NCBI GenBank assembly: GCA_001768965.1
Contig: MEMY01000095.1
Span: 1-33,361, forward strand
Direction of reading: 5' to 3'
Source of the DNA: an archaeon RBG_16_50_20
GTDB lineage: Archaea > Thermoproteota > Bathyarchaeia > 40CM-2-53-6
DNA: 33,361 nucleotides
Shown here piece by piece: positions 1 to 8,102 of this stretch. The translations under genes were made by a program, and so were the position numbers. Positions within the stretch are counted from its first letter, which is position 1, and each line of letters opens with the position of its first letter. The notes beneath the pieces were generated by a model. That model was not told the origin of the DNA. It did no database searches and saw only the letters and a list, made by a program, of their open reading frames with translations.

Positions 1-48
1 TACGGCGGCTCGTGTAACGTCGGCGGCATCGCGGCACTTGGCCCGTAG
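1..48 (+). CDS. C-terminal tail of an unidentified protein (partial)
   Basis: Frame 1 is open from the window edge and reads a 15-residue Gly-rich tail with one Cys, ending in TAG at 46-48. It converges on the small minus-strand gene that ends at 57. Another frame is also open here, so the reading is weak. I do not recognise the family from so short a piece. Confidence 0.3.
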   Translation, partial: YGGSCNVGGIAALGP

Positions 49-56
49 GTCGTTAT

Positions 57-284
57 TTAAGGATTCATTAGCTCGCGCTGCCAAGCTCCACAGAAAGCGC
101 ACTTCCGAACACCTTCAGGAATCATCGAACCACAAGCCCTGCAATGCACCAGCTTCTCAAGTTCGATGATTGGTTCCGCGGACAAAGCTCGGCGTCTTCG
201 CAGAAACCAACGAATGACCAAGAACAAAGCGAGTATTGCAATTAGGATGGCAGTTGCATCTAGGATTTCGAGCATGGGTGTCAA
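57..284 (-). CDS. small membrane-anchored zinc-ribbon protein
   Basis: A 75-residue protein of unknown function. Residues about 9-28 form one hydrophobic membrane segment, followed by an Arg-rich stretch (RWFLRRRR) that should stay in the cytoplasm. The C-terminal half is a zinc ribbon with two CxxC knuckles, Cys48/Cys51 and Cys62/Cys65 (CRACGSMIPEG...CAFCG). Such one-helix plus zinc-ribbon proteins are common in archaea, with mostly unknown roles. The first start is TTG at 284; the internal ATG at 275 (Met4) is equally possible and loses only three residues. The gene diverges from moeA across 65 bases that must hold both promoters. Confidence 0.7.
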   Translation of the reverse strand: MTPMLEILDATAILIAILALFLVIRWFLRRRRALSAEPIIELEKLVHCRACGSMIPEGVRKCAFCGAWQRELMNP

Positions 285-349
285 ATGATAAGGCCAACAG
301 GTGTATTACAGTTAGGCCCGTGTCATAACTGCATCGAGTTGCTGAAGAA

Positions 350-1900
350 ATGGATCACCTTCACAGTGAAGGGTTTCAAAAGGTAACCAGAGTTGACGAC
401 GCCCTTCGAATTTTCCTCGCAGCGATGCGTAGGCCTCCGCCAAAAACAGAGTCAGTTATTCTCTCTGAGGCTCTCGGAAGAGTGTTGGGCGATGACATTG
501 TATCTCGACAATTCATCCCAGCTGTCGATCGATCGGTCATGGACGGCTATGCTGTTCGTTCTGCGGATATCGCAAATGCCTCCGAGGAGCACCCTATTGC
601 TCTGGAAGTGGCGGGAGAGAGTAGAATTGGTGAGGTATGCCGAATCGTCGTGAAAGCTAGACAGGCAGTAACGGTCGCGACCGGGAGCATGATTCCTCCT
701 GAAGCAGATGCAGTGGTAATGGTCGAGATAACTCGGATTCTTCCGGACCGTAAGGTCGTTGTCCATGCTCCGACCACTCCGGGCCAAAACATTTCCAAAA
801 GGGGTGAAGATGTCTCGCCGGGGACACTTGTTCTGAGGAAAGGCCAACGCCTTCGCGCCCAGGACTTGGCTATACTGAGAGCAATGGGCTCTGCGAAAGT
901 CAGGGTCGTCAGGCGAATTCGAATAGGTATCATATCGACCGGTAACGAACTTGTGAACTTACCGGGAAAGAGAGATGTCGGCAAGGTTGTTGACCTCAAT
1001 AGGCAAATCCTATCAGCGATGTCAGAGGAATTGGGAGCCCAACCCATGGACCTGGGAATCGCCCGGGACGATGAATCAGGGATTATTCGAATTCTACGGA
1101 AAGCCTTGCGATCCTGCGACGTTATCCTGATTACTGCTGGATCCTCGGTGGGGAGGAAAGATCTCGTCCCAGAATGCATCAACAGGCTTGGCAAGCCGGG
1201 GATGCTGGTCCATGGTGTTGCAATGCGACCATCTCTACCAACAGGGTTGGCAGTTGTGAGTGGGAAACCGATACTATCACTCCCGGGCTTTCCTGTATCA
1301 GCGATGATTGCGGAATTGGGAGCCCAACCCATGGACCTGGGAATCGCCCGGGACGATGAATCAGGGATTATTCGAATTCTACGGAAAGCCTTGCGATCCT
1401 GCGACGTTATCCTGATTACTGCTGGATCCTCGGTGGGGAGGAAAGATCTCGTCCCAGAATGCATCAACAGGCTTGGCAAGCCGGGGATGCTGGTCCATGG
1501 TGTTGCAATGCGACCATCTCTACCAACAGGGTTGGCAGTTGTGAGTGGGAAACCGATAGTATCACTCCCGGGCTTTCCTGTATCGGCGATGATTGCCTTT
1601 CGCGTCTTCGGCCGGCCTCTAATCGGTCGACTCATGGGCACCGGGGAGCCCTCAGAGCCGGTTGTCAAGGCGGTTCTGAAAGAGCGGATCAGCGGACCGA
1701 AAGGTTATCGGACATTCGTCAGGGTGATGTTGAGAAAGACCCTCGATGGGTTGGTTGCGGAGCCCCTGAAGCTTCAGCGAGCTTCGGTCCTAATGAGCAT
1801 GGTTGCCGCAAATGGAATAATCATTATCCCAGAACATGTTGAAGCCTTTGATGCGGGGCAAGAAGTTGACGTGGCGGTTATCGGCGAAATCGCATCCTAG
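350..1900 (+). CDS. moeA: molybdopterin molybdenumtransferase MoeA with internal tandem duplication
   Basis: MoeA inserts molybdate (or tungstate) into adenylated molybdopterin in the last step of Mo/W cofactor synthesis. Visible hallmarks are the N-terminal DRSVMDGYAVR motif, ATGSMIPPEADAVVMVE, the ISTGNELV strand that opens the MogA-like domain, and the pterin-binding segment TAGSSVGRKDLV. The protein is 516 residues; the family is usually about 400-420. The excess is an in-frame repeat: residues 227-321 are repeated as 322-416, so TAGSSVG occurs at 262-268 and 357-363 and LPGFPVSAMI occurs twice. Removing one copy gives a normal 421-residue MoeA. The second copy lacks the N-terminal strand of the domain, so it is an extra partial MogA-like fold. 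The identification as MoeA is firm; whether the duplicated protein is active cannot be told. Confidence 0.9.
   Translation: MDHLHSEGFQKVTRVDDALRIFLAAMRRPPPKTESVILSEALGRVLGDDIVSRQFIPAVDRSVMDGYAVRSADIANASEEHPIALEVAGESRIGEVCRIVVKARQAVTVATGSMIPPEADAVVMVEITRILPDRKVVVHAPTTPGQNISKRGEDVSPGTLVLRKGQRLRAQDLAILRAMGSAKVRVVRRIRIGIISTGNELVNLPGKRDVGKVVDLNRQILSAMSEELGAQPMDLGIARDDESGIIRILRKALRSCDVILITAGSSVGRKDLVPECINRLGKPGMLVHGVAMRPSLPTGLAVVSGKPILSLPGFPVSAMIAELGAQPMDLGIARDDESGIIRILRKALRSCDVILITAGSSVGRKDLVPECINRLGKPGMLVHGVAMRPSLPTGLAVVSGKPIVSLPGFPVSAMIAFRVFGRPLIGRLMGTGEPSEPVVKAVLKERISGPKGYRTFVRVMLRKTLDGLVAEPLKLQRASVLMSMVAANGIIIIPEHVEAFDAGQEVDVAVIGEIAS
1027..1311 (+). repeat. tandem repeat unit 1 within moeA (285 bp)
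   Basis: This unit is followed directly by a second copy at 1312-1596. I find only two differences: C1274/G1559 (Leu to Val) and A1300/G1585 (silent). The length equals exactly 95 codons. The 11-base word TATCAGCGATG occurs before the unit (1011-1021) and at the junction (1296-1306), and as TATCGGCGATG at the end of unit 2 (1581-1591). This fits duplication between short direct repeats. Confidence 0.95.
1312..1596 (+). repeat. tandem repeat unit 2 within moeA (285 bp)
   Basis: Second copy of the 1027-1311 unit, offset by 285 bases. After base 1596 the sequence continues into the normal MoeA C-terminal part (AFRVFGRPLIGRL), so this copy is joined to the genuine downstream portion of the domain. 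Confidence 0.95.
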
Positions 1901-1911
1901 AGCCGCATCGG

Positions 1912-2235
1912 CTACTTGCGGGTTTTCTCTTGACTTGATTTCGCCGCTCTGATCTTCTTGATCTCACTTGCCAATGAACGCAACATGGTAGTCCTTGCGT
2001 CATTCTTGGGCAAGATAACGTATCCACCCTTCTCCCACCAAGAGCGGGGACGGGACTTACCAGCAGCAACCTCAGCTTCCAGCGATAGTCGTGTTGCAGC
2101 TTCGTTAATCTCCTCCAGCCTCGGAGCTTGAACCGCTAAACCCTTGGCCAGTTTCCGACCTTCTTCTCGAGATTTCGTGGAATCTAAGTTAGCGGGCCAG
2201 ATTACCCGCTTTCCCGGCTGTTTCAACCGGTCCAA
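1912..2235 (-). CDS. srp19: signal recognition particle subunit SRP19
   Basis: SRP19 binds the tips of helices 6 and 8 of SRP RNA and prepares it for SRP54 in co-translational targeting to the membrane. The 107-residue product has the family opening KRVIWPANLDSTKSREEGRK, then AVQAPRLEEINEAA and a basic Lys/Arg-rich C-terminus, as expected for an RNA-binding protein of this size. The first start is TTG at 2235; another in-frame TTG lies three codons in. It is downstream of the S8e gene on the same strand with a 25-base gap and is probably co-transcribed. It converges on moeA, with 11 bases between the stops. Confidence 0.9.
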   Translation of the reverse strand: MDRLKQPGKRVIWPANLDSTKSREEGRKLAKGLAVQAPRLEEINEAATRLSLEAEVAAGKSRPRSWWEKGGYVILPKNDARTTMLRSLASEIKKIRAAKSSQEKTRK

Positions 2236-2260
2236 CCACTAAGAAAGAAAGCGGTTATTG

Positions 2261-2656
2261 CTACTTCTCGGATCCCTGAACGAGGACTGCGTTCACGGCC
2301 CCATGTTGACCAGGCCTGGATGTGACAATTGCCTGTCCCAGTGGGGTGTCCAGGATCGCGCCCTTTGTTATGACGCCTCGGCGTTGGTAGTCTACGTTGG
2401 CGGGGTTCTTCAGGACTCCGCGAATTTCAGTCTTCTGACTTTTTCCAGTTGCAGGGTCGGTTACGTTGACTGTATTCACTGCCAAAGATCTGAGCTTGTC
2501 CTTCCCACCGCGTCCGCGCTTCTTTGTAATGCGCGTCTCACCAACGATGGTCTCCGCGGGGTCGCTTCCCATTTCGAAAGCGCGTTTGCCGCGGAAGATG
2601 TGCCTCTTCCCACCTGTCTTCTTGCGTTTGCGTTGATTTCCGTGCCATTGGGGCAT
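2261..2656 (-). CDS. rps8e: 30S ribosomal protein S8e
   Basis: Archaeal/eukaryotic-type small-subunit ribosomal protein. The 131-residue product matches the family throughout: basic N-terminal QWHGNQRKRKKTGGKRH, then PAETIVGETRI, DPATGKSQKTEI, and the hallmark C-terminal run with KGAILDTPLGQA followed by VTSRPGQHGAVNAVL. The length is normal for archaeal S8e. The start is ATG at 2656. It sits between a small unknown ORF and SRP19, all on the minus strand. Confidence 0.95.
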   Translation of the reverse strand: MPQWHGNQRKRKKTGGKRHIFRGKRAFEMGSDPAETIVGETRITKKRGRGGKDKLRSLAVNTVNVTDPATGKSQKTEIRGVLKNPANVDYQRRGVITKGAILDTPLGQAIVTSRPGQHGAVNAVLVQGSEK

Positions 2657-2730
2657 TTTGCAATGCTACTCCAGTTGGGATTTTACTGAGAGGCAAGTCG
2701 CCGTTCATTTAAGGGTTGTTGTATGCACAA

Positions 2731-2889
2731 CTAGGATGGAAGTTGATCATTCTCGCTCAAGACTTTGTGCAATAGTTGATAGAGCTGCTTTGCTTTCTCG
2801 ACAGTCATCGTCAGCGTGATTGATGCTCCTTCAGTGGTTCTTGGGATGAAGATGTCTACTGTTTCTTTCAGCTTGTTAAACTCGACCAT
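2731..2889 (-). CDS. 52-residue conserved-looking small protein of unknown function
   Basis: This minus-strand ORF starts at ATG 2889 and stops at TAG 2731-2733. It encodes 52 residues that look like a compact folded domain: a strand-like start (MVEFNKLKETVDIFIPRTTE), a second strand (ASITLTMTV) and an amphipathic helix (EKAKQLYQLLHKVLSEN). A TTG four codons upstream is preceded by GAGGT at four-base spacing and could be the true start, giving 56 residues. It fills the otherwise empty gap between scpB and S8e on the operon strand. The alternating hydrophobic pattern and operon position support a real gene; I do not recognise the family. Confidence 0.55.
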   Translation of the reverse strand: MVEFNKLKETVDIFIPRTTEGASITLTMTVEKAKQLYQLLHKVLSENDQLPS

Positions 2890-2959
2890 GACCAAATGCA
2901 ATTCAACCTCAATGCAAACGACTAGGAATCGACCCTCCGATTACATTCGATTGCTGACC

Positions 2960-3625
2960 CTAGGGACTTAAGCTCTTGCCTTCCAAACGAGCAGTTAACG
3001 CATTCTTCACTTGATCAGCATTCATGGGCGTCTTCTTGGACATCTTGCTCGCCTTGATGGATTGAAACATCTTCTCCAACTGCTTTTTCATCGTCGGCAG
3101 ATCATGGCTGAGATTGAAATAATCCGCAAAATTGGGCGTAGTCCGCAAAATCTTCGTGCGTCCCAACCTCTCTTCCGCGATTAACCCCATCTCTCGAAGC
3201 TGTTTGACATGTGAGTACGCCAGGTTGCCCCTCACTTTGGCGAGGTAGGACTGTGGTATAGGTTGTCGATATGCGATGAAGGAGAGCGTCTTCATCGGGC
3301 CGGCTGTCAACAACTGCCTCGATGCGAGCTTCTTAACATGCTTCACATATTGTGGTTTCAGTTGCATTACGAACCTACCATCGCTCAACTCCAGAATCTC
3401 GAGACAGGTTCCATCACTTCCGTACTTCTCCTTGACCAGCCTAGCGAGTTCTCGTGTTTTATCCTCAGATCGAAAACCCACTACAGAACCTAACGTTTTG
3501 AGATCGATTGGTCGTCCCGTCACGTACAACGCAGCCTCTATCAGTGCCATCTTGCCCTTTGATCTCAGTGGCGAAAATGCGGGTTGCTTCTGTGGGAGCG
3601 TGGGTTGCTTTACTGTTTCAAGCAA
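2960..3625 (-). CDS. scpB: chromosome segregation/condensation protein ScpB
   Basis: ScpB is the winged-helix subunit that binds the ScpA kleisin in the SMC-ScpAB condensin. The 221-residue product has a Pro/Lys-rich N-terminus, then a first winged helix (KMALIEAALYVTGRPIDLKTLG...) and a second (KTLSFIAYRQPIPQSYLAKVRG...VKQLREMGLIAEERLGRTKILRTT), the typical ScpB order. A charged Lys-rich tail follows. It overlaps the end of scpA by 8 bases, which implies translational coupling. Assignment is by fold pattern plus position after smc and scpA and is strong. Confidence 0.9.
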   Translation of the reverse strand: MLETVKQPTLPQKQPAFSPLRSKGKMALIEAALYVTGRPIDLKTLGSVVGFRSEDKTRELARLVKEKYGSDGTCLEILELSDGRFVMQLKPQYVKHVKKLASRQLLTAGPMKTLSFIAYRQPIPQSYLAKVRGNLAYSHVKQLREMGLIAEERLGRTKILRTTPNFADYFNLSHDLPTMKKQLEKMFQSIKASKMSKKTPMNADQVKNALTARLEGKSLSP

Positions 3626-4289
3626 TTGGCGGTGACACCTCGCCTAGACGTATGAGAATGTCTGTACCCTGCTCCTCTTGTGCTATAATGACCTTCTTTT
3701 GATGGGCCAAGAACAGCAGCATAATGAATACTCGAACGATCTGTATGAACGGTTCTCCCTTCACCATTTTCCTGAAAGAGATCGGCACGCCACGGATGCT
3801 CAACTTGATCAGCTCGGCGTAGAAGTCCTGTATGTTCTCTTCTATGTTCGCTAGGAATTCATCTAACTGCTCAAAGACGGAGGGCGGACTCAAAACGAAA
3901 GGTTTCTTCGCAAGAAGCGCCTTCTCGTTTGTCAAAACCTCCTGAAGCGTACGAAGAATCTCCACAACCGATGTTGAAGTATATTCGAATCTCAACGGGA
4001 AAGGCAGCGGAGGAGGTATATCCTCTATTGGTTTCGGAACTGGTGGTTTGGGCGGTTCCTCCATCTTCAATACAAGCTCTGACTTCATGCGATGGACTAT
4101 TGAAGACGAGAGCAGAGCGGTCCCAGAAGCGGAGAAGTCGATGTAACCATTGTCCTTCATCTCGGCAAGGAAAGAATTCAACAGGGAAGCTATGTCAACG
4201 TCCCATGGCTTGATTCTGTGAAGCCTCAGCAAGTCGAAGAGGATGAGGTATGGAGGTCTCAGCCAGAAGGGCTTACTTAGCTCTTCCAA
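3618..4289 (-). CDS. scpA: kleisin subunit ScpA
   Basis: ScpA is the kleisin that bridges the two SMC heads and recruits ScpB. The 223-residue product has the family N-terminal helical pattern (PPYLILFDLLRLHRIKPWDVDIASLLNSFL), a Pro-rich central linker (PPKPPVPKPIEDIPPPLP) and a C-terminal winged helix (FIQIVRVFIMLLFLAHQKKVIIAQEE...DILIRL) that would contact the SMC head. It is slightly short for the family, as is usual in archaea. The start ATG at 4289 overlaps the end of smc by 17 bases, and its own end overlaps scpB by 8 bases, so the three subunits should be made at linked levels. Confidence 0.9.
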   Translation of the reverse strand: MEELSKPFWLRPPYLILFDLLRLHRIKPWDVDIASLLNSFLAEMKDNGYIDFSASGTALLSSSIVHRMKSELVLKMEEPPKPPVPKPIEDIPPPLPFPLRFEYTSTSVVEILRTLQEVLTNEKALLAKKPFVLSPPSVFEQLDEFLANIEENIQDFYAELIKLSIRGVPISFRKMVKGEPFIQIVRVFIMLLFLAHQKKVIIAQEEQGTDILIRLGEVSPPIA

Positions 4290-7200
4290 CGGCCTTCACC
4301 TCCTGCATCGGTAAGCCGACCACTTGAGACGTCCCCTCTTGAATGAAAACTCCATAGACACTGTCGGCTCTTGCGATCGTCACGTCCTTCAATGATACTA
4401 CGATGAACTGAGAACCCTTGGATTTCGACTTGAGAAGCTCTGCGAGTCGTTGAGAGTTGACAACATCCAAGTGGGCATCCATCTCGTCCATCATGTAGAA
4501 GGGCATTGGATGGATCGCCTGCAAAGCTAGGATGAAGCACACTGTCCCGACGGATTTCTCGCCCCCGCTCGCGCTACCAATCGTCATCTCAGTCTTGCCG
4601 GGGAACTGTAGGCGTATGTCTGCTCCAGCTTCAAATGGGTTTTCGGGTTTCTCTAAGAACAGACGTCCCGCGCCTCCAGTGACCGTGGAGAAGATCTCGT
4701 TGAACGATTGGCTTACTTGGTTGAAGGCTTTCATGAAAGCTTCAAGCTTCTGTCGATCGACCTCGTTCATGAACTGGACAATCGACAGCTTCTCCTTTTC
4801 GAGATCATAGATCCTTGAAGCAAGGTGCTTGTAATTCTCCTTCACCTCTTCGTACTGCGACGCTGCAAGCTCGTTTACCCCGCCGATCGCCGCGATTTCC
4901 TTCTTCAGAATTGGTAGAGTCTTCTCTACGCCTTCTATCTCCTCATCAGCAACTTCTACTAGGTCTGAGTAGCCGAGTTCTCTTAGCTCGTTCATGTGGA
5001 ACTCGATTTGCATCCGTTGGTGCTTGGATGAGGCGGTAAGATCTGCCAGTTCCGTGTTTATGGGATCAAGCTCGTCTAGGAGTTTGGTTATCTCGGTCTC
5101 GATCTTCTTAGATTGGCCATCATATTCGTTCCGTTTTGCTTTAACCCCAGAGAGTTCCTCCGACAGTTGTTCTCGGCTTGCCTGTAACGTCTTTAGCTGG
5201 TCTTCGAATTTCGACATTTCAGCCTGCGTTAATGTCAGGTCAGAAGCCAGTTTCTGCAGTTGTTTATCGATGCTTGAGGTTTGGGTCTTGGTTTGTTCGA
5301 CAGAGGGTTCGATGACCGCGACAGTTGAGGATACGGATTCGATTCGACTGTCAGTCTCAATCTTCTGTCTTACTAGATCATTCAATTCAGTTGTAAGCTT
5401 AGCGTGGTCATTCTCCTTTTCTAGAAGTGTAGCGGAGCGAGAGCGTAGCTTCAGCGCGCCCCTATTCCGCTCGTACTCTGACAATCGTTGCTGTATCGGC
5501 TCTTTGTGCGCCACACTTGCCTCCAGGATGGCCTGTTCCGTTCCAATCTCGTGGACAATCTGTTCGATTCGAGTCTCTGTGTCTACGATGCTTCTGCGGG
5601 CCCGGTCCAAGCTCTCGATGAAGGATGCGATTTCTCTTTCAGTTGATCGTATGAGGTTCTGACTTTGTGCCTTTCTCTTACTCTGATCGAGGATCTCTTG
5701 GTCCACTCTATCAATATCCTCACGGGATTTCGCTGCCAGCCGCTCCAAAGAGGATAGCGTGTTTTTCAACTGCTCAACGGTTTGACCATTCAAGAGGAGC
5801 TTGGAGAGGTCGAAGGGCTGTCTGAAATATCCAGTCTCCATGGCGCCGCCCGGTTCATAGAGGTCCCCGGTTGCGGCAACCGCTCTGGTGCCCCTCAGAG
5901 AGGCAAGAAACGCGGATTTCTGGTTAGACGTCAGAATCGTGTCGCCGAACACAAAGTCGACCGCAGCTTTGAAAGGTTCGTCGAAAACGAGCTGGTCTGT
6001 CAAAGGACCGATTATGTTCCGAAGGCCTCTGGGATAATTCACCTTCTTCTGGAACGTAAGGTCTCCGAGTGGGATCAGCTTTACCCGGCCGACCTTCGCC
6101 TTCTTTAGGGCTTCAATGCATGAAACCGCGGTTCCTATGTTCTTCACAACGAGAGCTTTCATCCATCCTGCTGAGGCGGCCTCGACCGCCTTAGAATACC
6201 CATCCTTGACCTTGACGAGTGATAGTAGTCGTCCGTAGACGCCTTGAACTGCACCCGCCTTTGCCATCTCCTCAATTAGGTTTAGCGCTTTGTCCTCAGA
6301 AGCCATGTTCTCCGCTAGGTTCTTCTGAGTCTCAATTTCTACCAGCGCAGAGTTTGCTCGTTTGGCAACCTCGTTAGCGTGCTCTATCTCCTTAGTCCGT
6401 TGCTTCTTAAGCTCCGAATACTCTGCGACCTTCTTGTCAAAGTCCCCTAGCGTCGATTCCTCATCTCGCTTAACGGTCGCTAAGTCCTCAAGACGCTTGG
6501 TGACGGTCTGCAGTAACATTTCGTACTCTTCTTTCCTGGACCTGAGCGTTCGAAGGTGATTCTGAAGAAGGTCGATCTTGGTCGCGCTGGCTTTGATTTG
6601 AGCGTTGAACTTGATGATTCTGTGAGTTTGTGCACTTATCGAACGCTCAAGGTCTTCGGCATCCTTGCTGTTCTCGCCCAGCTTATTCCTAAGTTCGGTC
6701 AGCGTTTTGCTGGACTCGTCAACTTTCACTTGAGTCGCTTCGATTGCTCTGAGAACTTTCGTTTTTTGAATTCTGAGTTGTCGGAGCTCGTTTTTGGAAT
6801 TGCTTATCTTCTGGAGGATCTCTCCAGAGTTCTGTTCGAGATCGGTCTTTTGTTTTTCGAGGGATTTGATGTTTGCTTGTATTGCATTTGCCTGTGCCTT
6901 TAGACTCGCGATGGTTGCGCTGGCGTCACCCATCGCGCCTTGTACTTCGAGCAGTTTGCTGCTGCCCTTTTCGGCTACTGAGTCCTCGTATTCTCGTTTT
7001 TCGGATTCGACCTTTGATTTCTGCCGTATGAGCTCGTCTCTCTTTGCCTTAAGTTCTTGGAGTCTTTGCTGATGTTGGGTGATCTCGCCTTCTAGTTGGC
7101 TTGCTTGCTCCTGAGCTTTCTTGATTTTGTGTGAGAGAGTTTTTGCTTGAAGTTGGGAGATCTCCTTCCTGACTTGGAGGTATTTCAGGTAGTCATTGCG

Positions 7201-7824
7201 CTCTCGTTCCAGTGACTCGACGCGGAGTCGGACTTCCTCGATCTTGGCTGAGGCGACCTTGAGGTTGAGGTCGGCTTGCTGGAGCTCAGCTTGTGATGAG
7301 GCCTTCTTAACATCGTAGACGGCTATTCCTATCATGTCCTCAATTATTCGGCGGCGCTCTTCCGCGGTAACCTCCGCTAGTCTCGTTATGGCATGTTGTG
7401 GGACGATGTTGTAGCCTGAGACTTGGATATCAGCTGAGGAGAGGATGTCTGTGAGTTGCTTCCTGGAGATTCGCTTCCCGTTGAGTCGGTAAATGCCCTC
7501 TCCGCCGCGCCTGAATTCCCTAGAAATTGTCACAGCTTCAGAATCAATCGGGATCCTTCTGTCGTGATTATCGAACTGCACTGCAACATACGCGGAGTGT
7601 AGAGAAGTCGTTTGGGAGCTCTTGTGGATCAAGTCTCCGATTGTTTCGCCCCTAAGCTCTTTGGGGCTCAATTCGCCAAGAGCGAATTTAACTGCGTCAA
7701 GAATGTTCGATTTGCCGGACCCGTTCGGGCCGGTTATGATGGTGAGACCGCGGTCGAGATGGACTGTTGCTTTTTTCCCGAAGGTCTTGAAACCTCTCAG
7801 GTCAACTCTTTTGATATACACCAT
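4273..7824 (-). CDS. smc: chromosome partition ATPase SMC
   Basis: SMC ATPase of the chromosome-organising SMC-ScpAB complex. The 1183-residue product has the full architecture: Walker A GPNGSGKSN at 32-40, the first head-half end EERRRIIEDMIGIAVYD, a long coiled coil, a hinge at about 515-640 (AVQGVYGRLLSLVKV...VGRVKLIPL), a returning coiled coil, signature SASGGEKSVG near 1083 and Walker B/D-loop MMDEMDAHLD near 1108. Length is typical. The D-loop His (DAHLD, where Ala is usual: DAALD) is a small deviation. The start ATG at 7824 is the first in frame before the conserved VYIKRVDLRGFKTF. It is the first gene of the smc-scpA-scpB operon. Confidence 0.97.
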   Translation of the reverse strand: MVYIKRVDLRGFKTFGKKATVHLDRGLTIITGPNGSGKSNILDAVKFALGELSPKELRGETIGDLIHKSSQTTSLHSAYVAVQFDNHDRRIPIDSEAVTISREFRRGGEGIYRLNGKRISRKQLTDILSSADIQVSGYNIVPQHAITRLAEVTAEERRRIIEDMIGIAVYDVKKASSQAELQQADLNLKVASAKIEEVRLRVESLERERNDYLKYLQVRKEISQLQAKTLSHKIKKAQEQASQLEGEITQHQQRLQELKAKRDELIRQKSKVESEKREYEDSVAEKGSSKLLEVQGAMGDASATIASLKAQANAIQANIKSLEKQKTDLEQNSGEILQKISNSKNELRQLRIQKTKVLRAIEATQVKVDESSKTLTELRNKLGENSKDAEDLERSISAQTHRIIKFNAQIKASATKIDLLQNHLRTLRSRKEEYEMLLQTVTKRLEDLATVKRDEESTLGDFDKKVAEYSELKKQRTKEIEHANEVAKRANSALVEIETQKNLAENMASEDKALNLIEEMAKAGAVQGVYGRLLSLVKVKDGYSKAVEAASAGWMKALVVKNIGTAVSCIEALKKAKVGRVKLIPLGDLTFQKKVNYPRGLRNIIGPLTDQLVFDEPFKAAVDFVFGDTILTSNQKSAFLASLRGTRAVAATGDLYEPGGAMETGYFRQPFDLSKLLLNGQTVEQLKNTLSSLERLAAKSREDIDRVDQEILDQSKRKAQSQNLIRSTEREIASFIESLDRARRSIVDTETRIEQIVHEIGTEQAILEASVAHKEPIQQRLSEYERNRGALKLRSRSATLLEKENDHAKLTTELNDLVRQKIETDSRIESVSSTVAVIEPSVEQTKTQTSSIDKQLQKLASDLTLTQAEMSKFEDQLKTLQASREQLSEELSGVKAKRNEYDGQSKKIETEITKLLDELDPINTELADLTASSKHQRMQIEFHMNELRELGYSDLVEVADEEIEGVEKTLPILKKEIAAIGGVNELAASQYEEVKENYKHLASRIYDLEKEKLSIVQFMNEVDRQKLEAFMKAFNQVSQSFNEIFSTVTGGAGRLFLEKPENPFEAGADIRLQFPGKTEMTIGSASGGEKSVGTVCFILALQAIHPMPFYMMDEMDAHLDVVNSQRLAELLKSKSKGSQFIVVSLKDVTIARADSVYGVFIQEGTSQVVGLPMQEVKAVGRAK

Positions 7825-8102
7825 TTGGAATCCATGCTCGCTGCGGTAGTTTCGCGGGATTTTGTAACTTTAGCAACTCACGTGGTAGACCGGATGCTGC
7901 GAAAGTGCGAAGATAAGGCTTGGTTACATTTTCATGATGATTTGTATGGATAAGCTCATGTCAAATTTGGCATAGTGCTGCCTTTTCATCCTCGGACAAC
8001 TAAGACAAGTTCAGCTAAACCCGGGGGCGGCAACGTGTCATCGTATAGGGGGAGGAACCATGCGAAAGGCTATATGCAATTGACCGAAGGCGTGAGGCTT
8101 GC
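7825..8102. other. intergenic region upstream of smc
   Basis: These 278 bases separate the smc start from the uppS stop, both minus-strand, and should hold the smc promoter. An AT-rich stretch near 7862-7872 (minus-strand TTACAAAATCC) is the best TATA candidate but is weak. On the plus strand a strong GGGGGAGG at 8046-8055 precedes an ATG, but that frame closes after seven codons. No convincing gene or RNA was found. Confidence 0.4.

Noticed and set aside
547..1668. 373-codon minus-strand ORF opposite moeA
   Set aside because: It is a shadow of moeA, itself containing the duplicated segment; it has no protein-family character and the plus frame is clearly MoeA.
2258..2689. 143-codon plus-strand ORF opposite S8e
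   Set aside because: Shadow of the conserved S8e gene.
4994..5662. 222-codon plus-strand ORF opposite smc
   Set aside because: Ser-rich complement of coiled-coil codons; the minus frame is unmistakably SMC.
7929..8000. C box-like ATGATGA suggesting a C/D guide RNA
   Set aside because: No CTGA D box at a suitable distance and no terminal stem.
8046..8082. Strong Shine-Dalgarno-like GGGGGAGG followed by ATG on the plus strand
   Set aside because: The frame ends after seven codons and no longer frame takes over, so it is not counted as a gene; a leader peptide would need evidence.
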